From: Porphyromonas gingivicanis JCM 15907
Lineage (GTDB): Bacteria; Bacteroidota; Bacteroidia; Bacteroidales; Porphyromonadaceae
Length of the DNA stretch: 64,000 nucleotides
NCBI RefSeq assembly: GCF_000614585.1
Contig: NZ_BAKX01000001.1
Span: 124,001 to 188,000, forward strand
Reading direction: 5' to 3'
How positions within the stretch are numbered: the first letter of the stretch is position 1; the number at the start of each line of letters is the position of its first letter. The notes below the pieces were generated by a model. That model saw only the letters and a list, made by a program, of their open reading frames with translations. It did not search any database and was not told where the DNA came from. Below are positions 63,400 through 64,000 of the stretch, in pieces. A program made the translations under genes and the position numbers.

Positions 63400-64000
63400 A
63401 TGGAAGTAAAGAAATCACCCAAAGCAAATTTGGAACGTGGAAAAACGCTCTCGCTTCTAATGGGGTTGGTACTCTCTCTCTCCATTGTGTTTGTCGCCCT
63501 TGAGTGGCACTCTTCAAACGCAACTGATGGAGGGGTAGTAGACAGACTTGATGTGGCAGACATGGAAGATGCACTCTTCATCCCTGACACACAAGAGCCT
63601 CCTCCACCAGAACCCGAGACGCCGGTACAACAAACAGTAGAAGTACAGCTCCCAGAGGAGTTTAAGGTCGTAGAAAACGAGAAAGAGGTTGTCAAAATTG
63701 CCCTCGTTTCGGCAGACGAAAAAAGACCTCTTCCTCCTCCTGCACCCGTAGTAACTGCACCTGCCCCTGTGGTGGAAGAAGAGGAGCAGATTTTTGAAAT
63801 CGTAGAGGAAGAACCTGTACCTCCTGGTGGTAGTCAAGAAGCTCTTCTTAAATGGGTGGCTCGCTCTATCGTTTACCCAGAGATTGCAGCAGACAACGGT
63901 ATTCAAGGACGTGTTATAGTACAGTTTGTTGTAGAGCGCGATGGTTCTATCAGCAAAGCAACCGTTGTGAGAGGAGTAGACCCCTCTCTTGACAAAGAGG
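63400..64000 (+). CDS. tonB: TonB energy transducer, 5' part; continues past the window end
   Basis: TonB couples the proton motive force to outer-membrane receptors. The reading from the ATG at 63400 stays open to the last base (200 codons). Features in order: a basic N-terminus, one transmembrane helix at about 18-34 (LSLLMGLVLSLSIVFVAL), a Pro/Glu-rich periplasmic stretch (QEPPPPEPETP, LPPPAPVVTAPAP) and the beginning of the TonB C-terminal domain at about 145 (KWVARSIVYPEIAADNGIQG, RVIVQFVVERDGSI). The last part of the domain is missing only because the window ends. It has a good promoter. Confidence 0.93.
   Translation, partial: MEVKKSPKANLERGKTLSLLMGLVLSLSIVFVALEWHSSNATDGGVVDRLDVADMEDALFIPDTQEPPPPEPETPVQQTVEVQLPEEFKVVENEKEVVKIALVSADEKRPLPPPAPVVTAPAPVVEEEEQIFEIVEEEPVPPGGSQEALLKWVARSIVYPEIAADNGIQGRVIVQFVVERDGSISKATVVRGVDPSLDKE

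Overview
This window looks like a chromosomal segment of a Bacteroidota bacterium close to Porphyromonas. The evidence is as follows. Promoters carry the Bacteroidota -7 box TAnnTTTG with a -33 TTG about 19-20 nt upstream. There is a flavodoxin followed by a DUF2023 protein, a tandem pair of OmpA-family proteins resembling Porphyromonas Omp40/41 (Pgm6/7), a type IX secretion (T9SS) plug-like protein, and a BspA-like leucine-rich repeat protein that ends in what looks like a T9SS sorting domain. Base composition is moderately AT-rich. I see no rRNA, tRNA, prophage, complete insertion sequence or CRISPR array.

Layout. 0-3 kb (minus): recO (partial), an LRR lipoprotein and lpxH. 3-4 kb (plus): flavodoxin and DUF2023. 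4.6-8 kb (plus): the NAD de novo operon nadB-nadC-nadA. 8.2-11.6 kb (plus): rarA, an M48 metallopeptidase lipoprotein, a MarR regulator and a hotdog thioesterase. 11.7-14.6 kb (minus): a GH3-family protein and the T9SS plug-like protein. 14.6-15.9 kb (plus): a THUMP-like methyltransferase. 16.1-21.6 kb (minus): sppA, lpxK, thiL, mlaE and mlaF. 21.9-34 kb (plus): lemA, a TPM protein, proS, queC, a Pif1-type helicase with TPR tail, a DivIC-like protein, a small membrane protein, an RluA-type pseudouridine synthase, dsbD, mazG and a methyltransferase. 34-40 kb: a beta-barrel protein (plus), a LuxR regulator with a ScdA/RIC hemerythrin (minus), glmS and a Bax-inhibitor-1 protein (plus). 40-48 kb (minus): an ECF sigma/anti-sigma/DUF4252 cassette, an M16 peptidase, rpsP, a degraded S41-like gene, a SUI1 factor and a nucleoside kinase. 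48-58 kb (plus): a Na/Pi cotransporter, a GNAT-like protein, parE, coaD, two OmpA proteins and a broken LRR/T9SS-cargo gene. 58-64 kb: enolase, a ClpB lacking its N-domain and nadK (minus), then tonB (plus, cut by the window end).

Functional themes are envelope biogenesis (LpxH, LpxK, Mla, SppA, OmpA proteins, TonB, T9SS), redox and stress handling (flavodoxin, DsbD, hemerythrin, ClpB) and NAD metabolism (NadBCA, NadK).

Two cautions and two leads. Caution 1: nine conserved genes carry apparent small-indel frameshifts, about ten events in all and mostly one missing base. Several hit essential or highly conserved genes such as proS, so sequence error is the simplest reading. Caution 2: function calls come from reading motifs, not from database searches. 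Lead 1: two intergenic arrays of a GTATA-centred motif are phased at exactly 22 bp and 21 bp. Lead 2: a dispersed intergenic hairpin element of about 72 bp has two copies whose stem arms differ in sequence but each stay self-complementary. The ClpB without an N-domain is also unusual.
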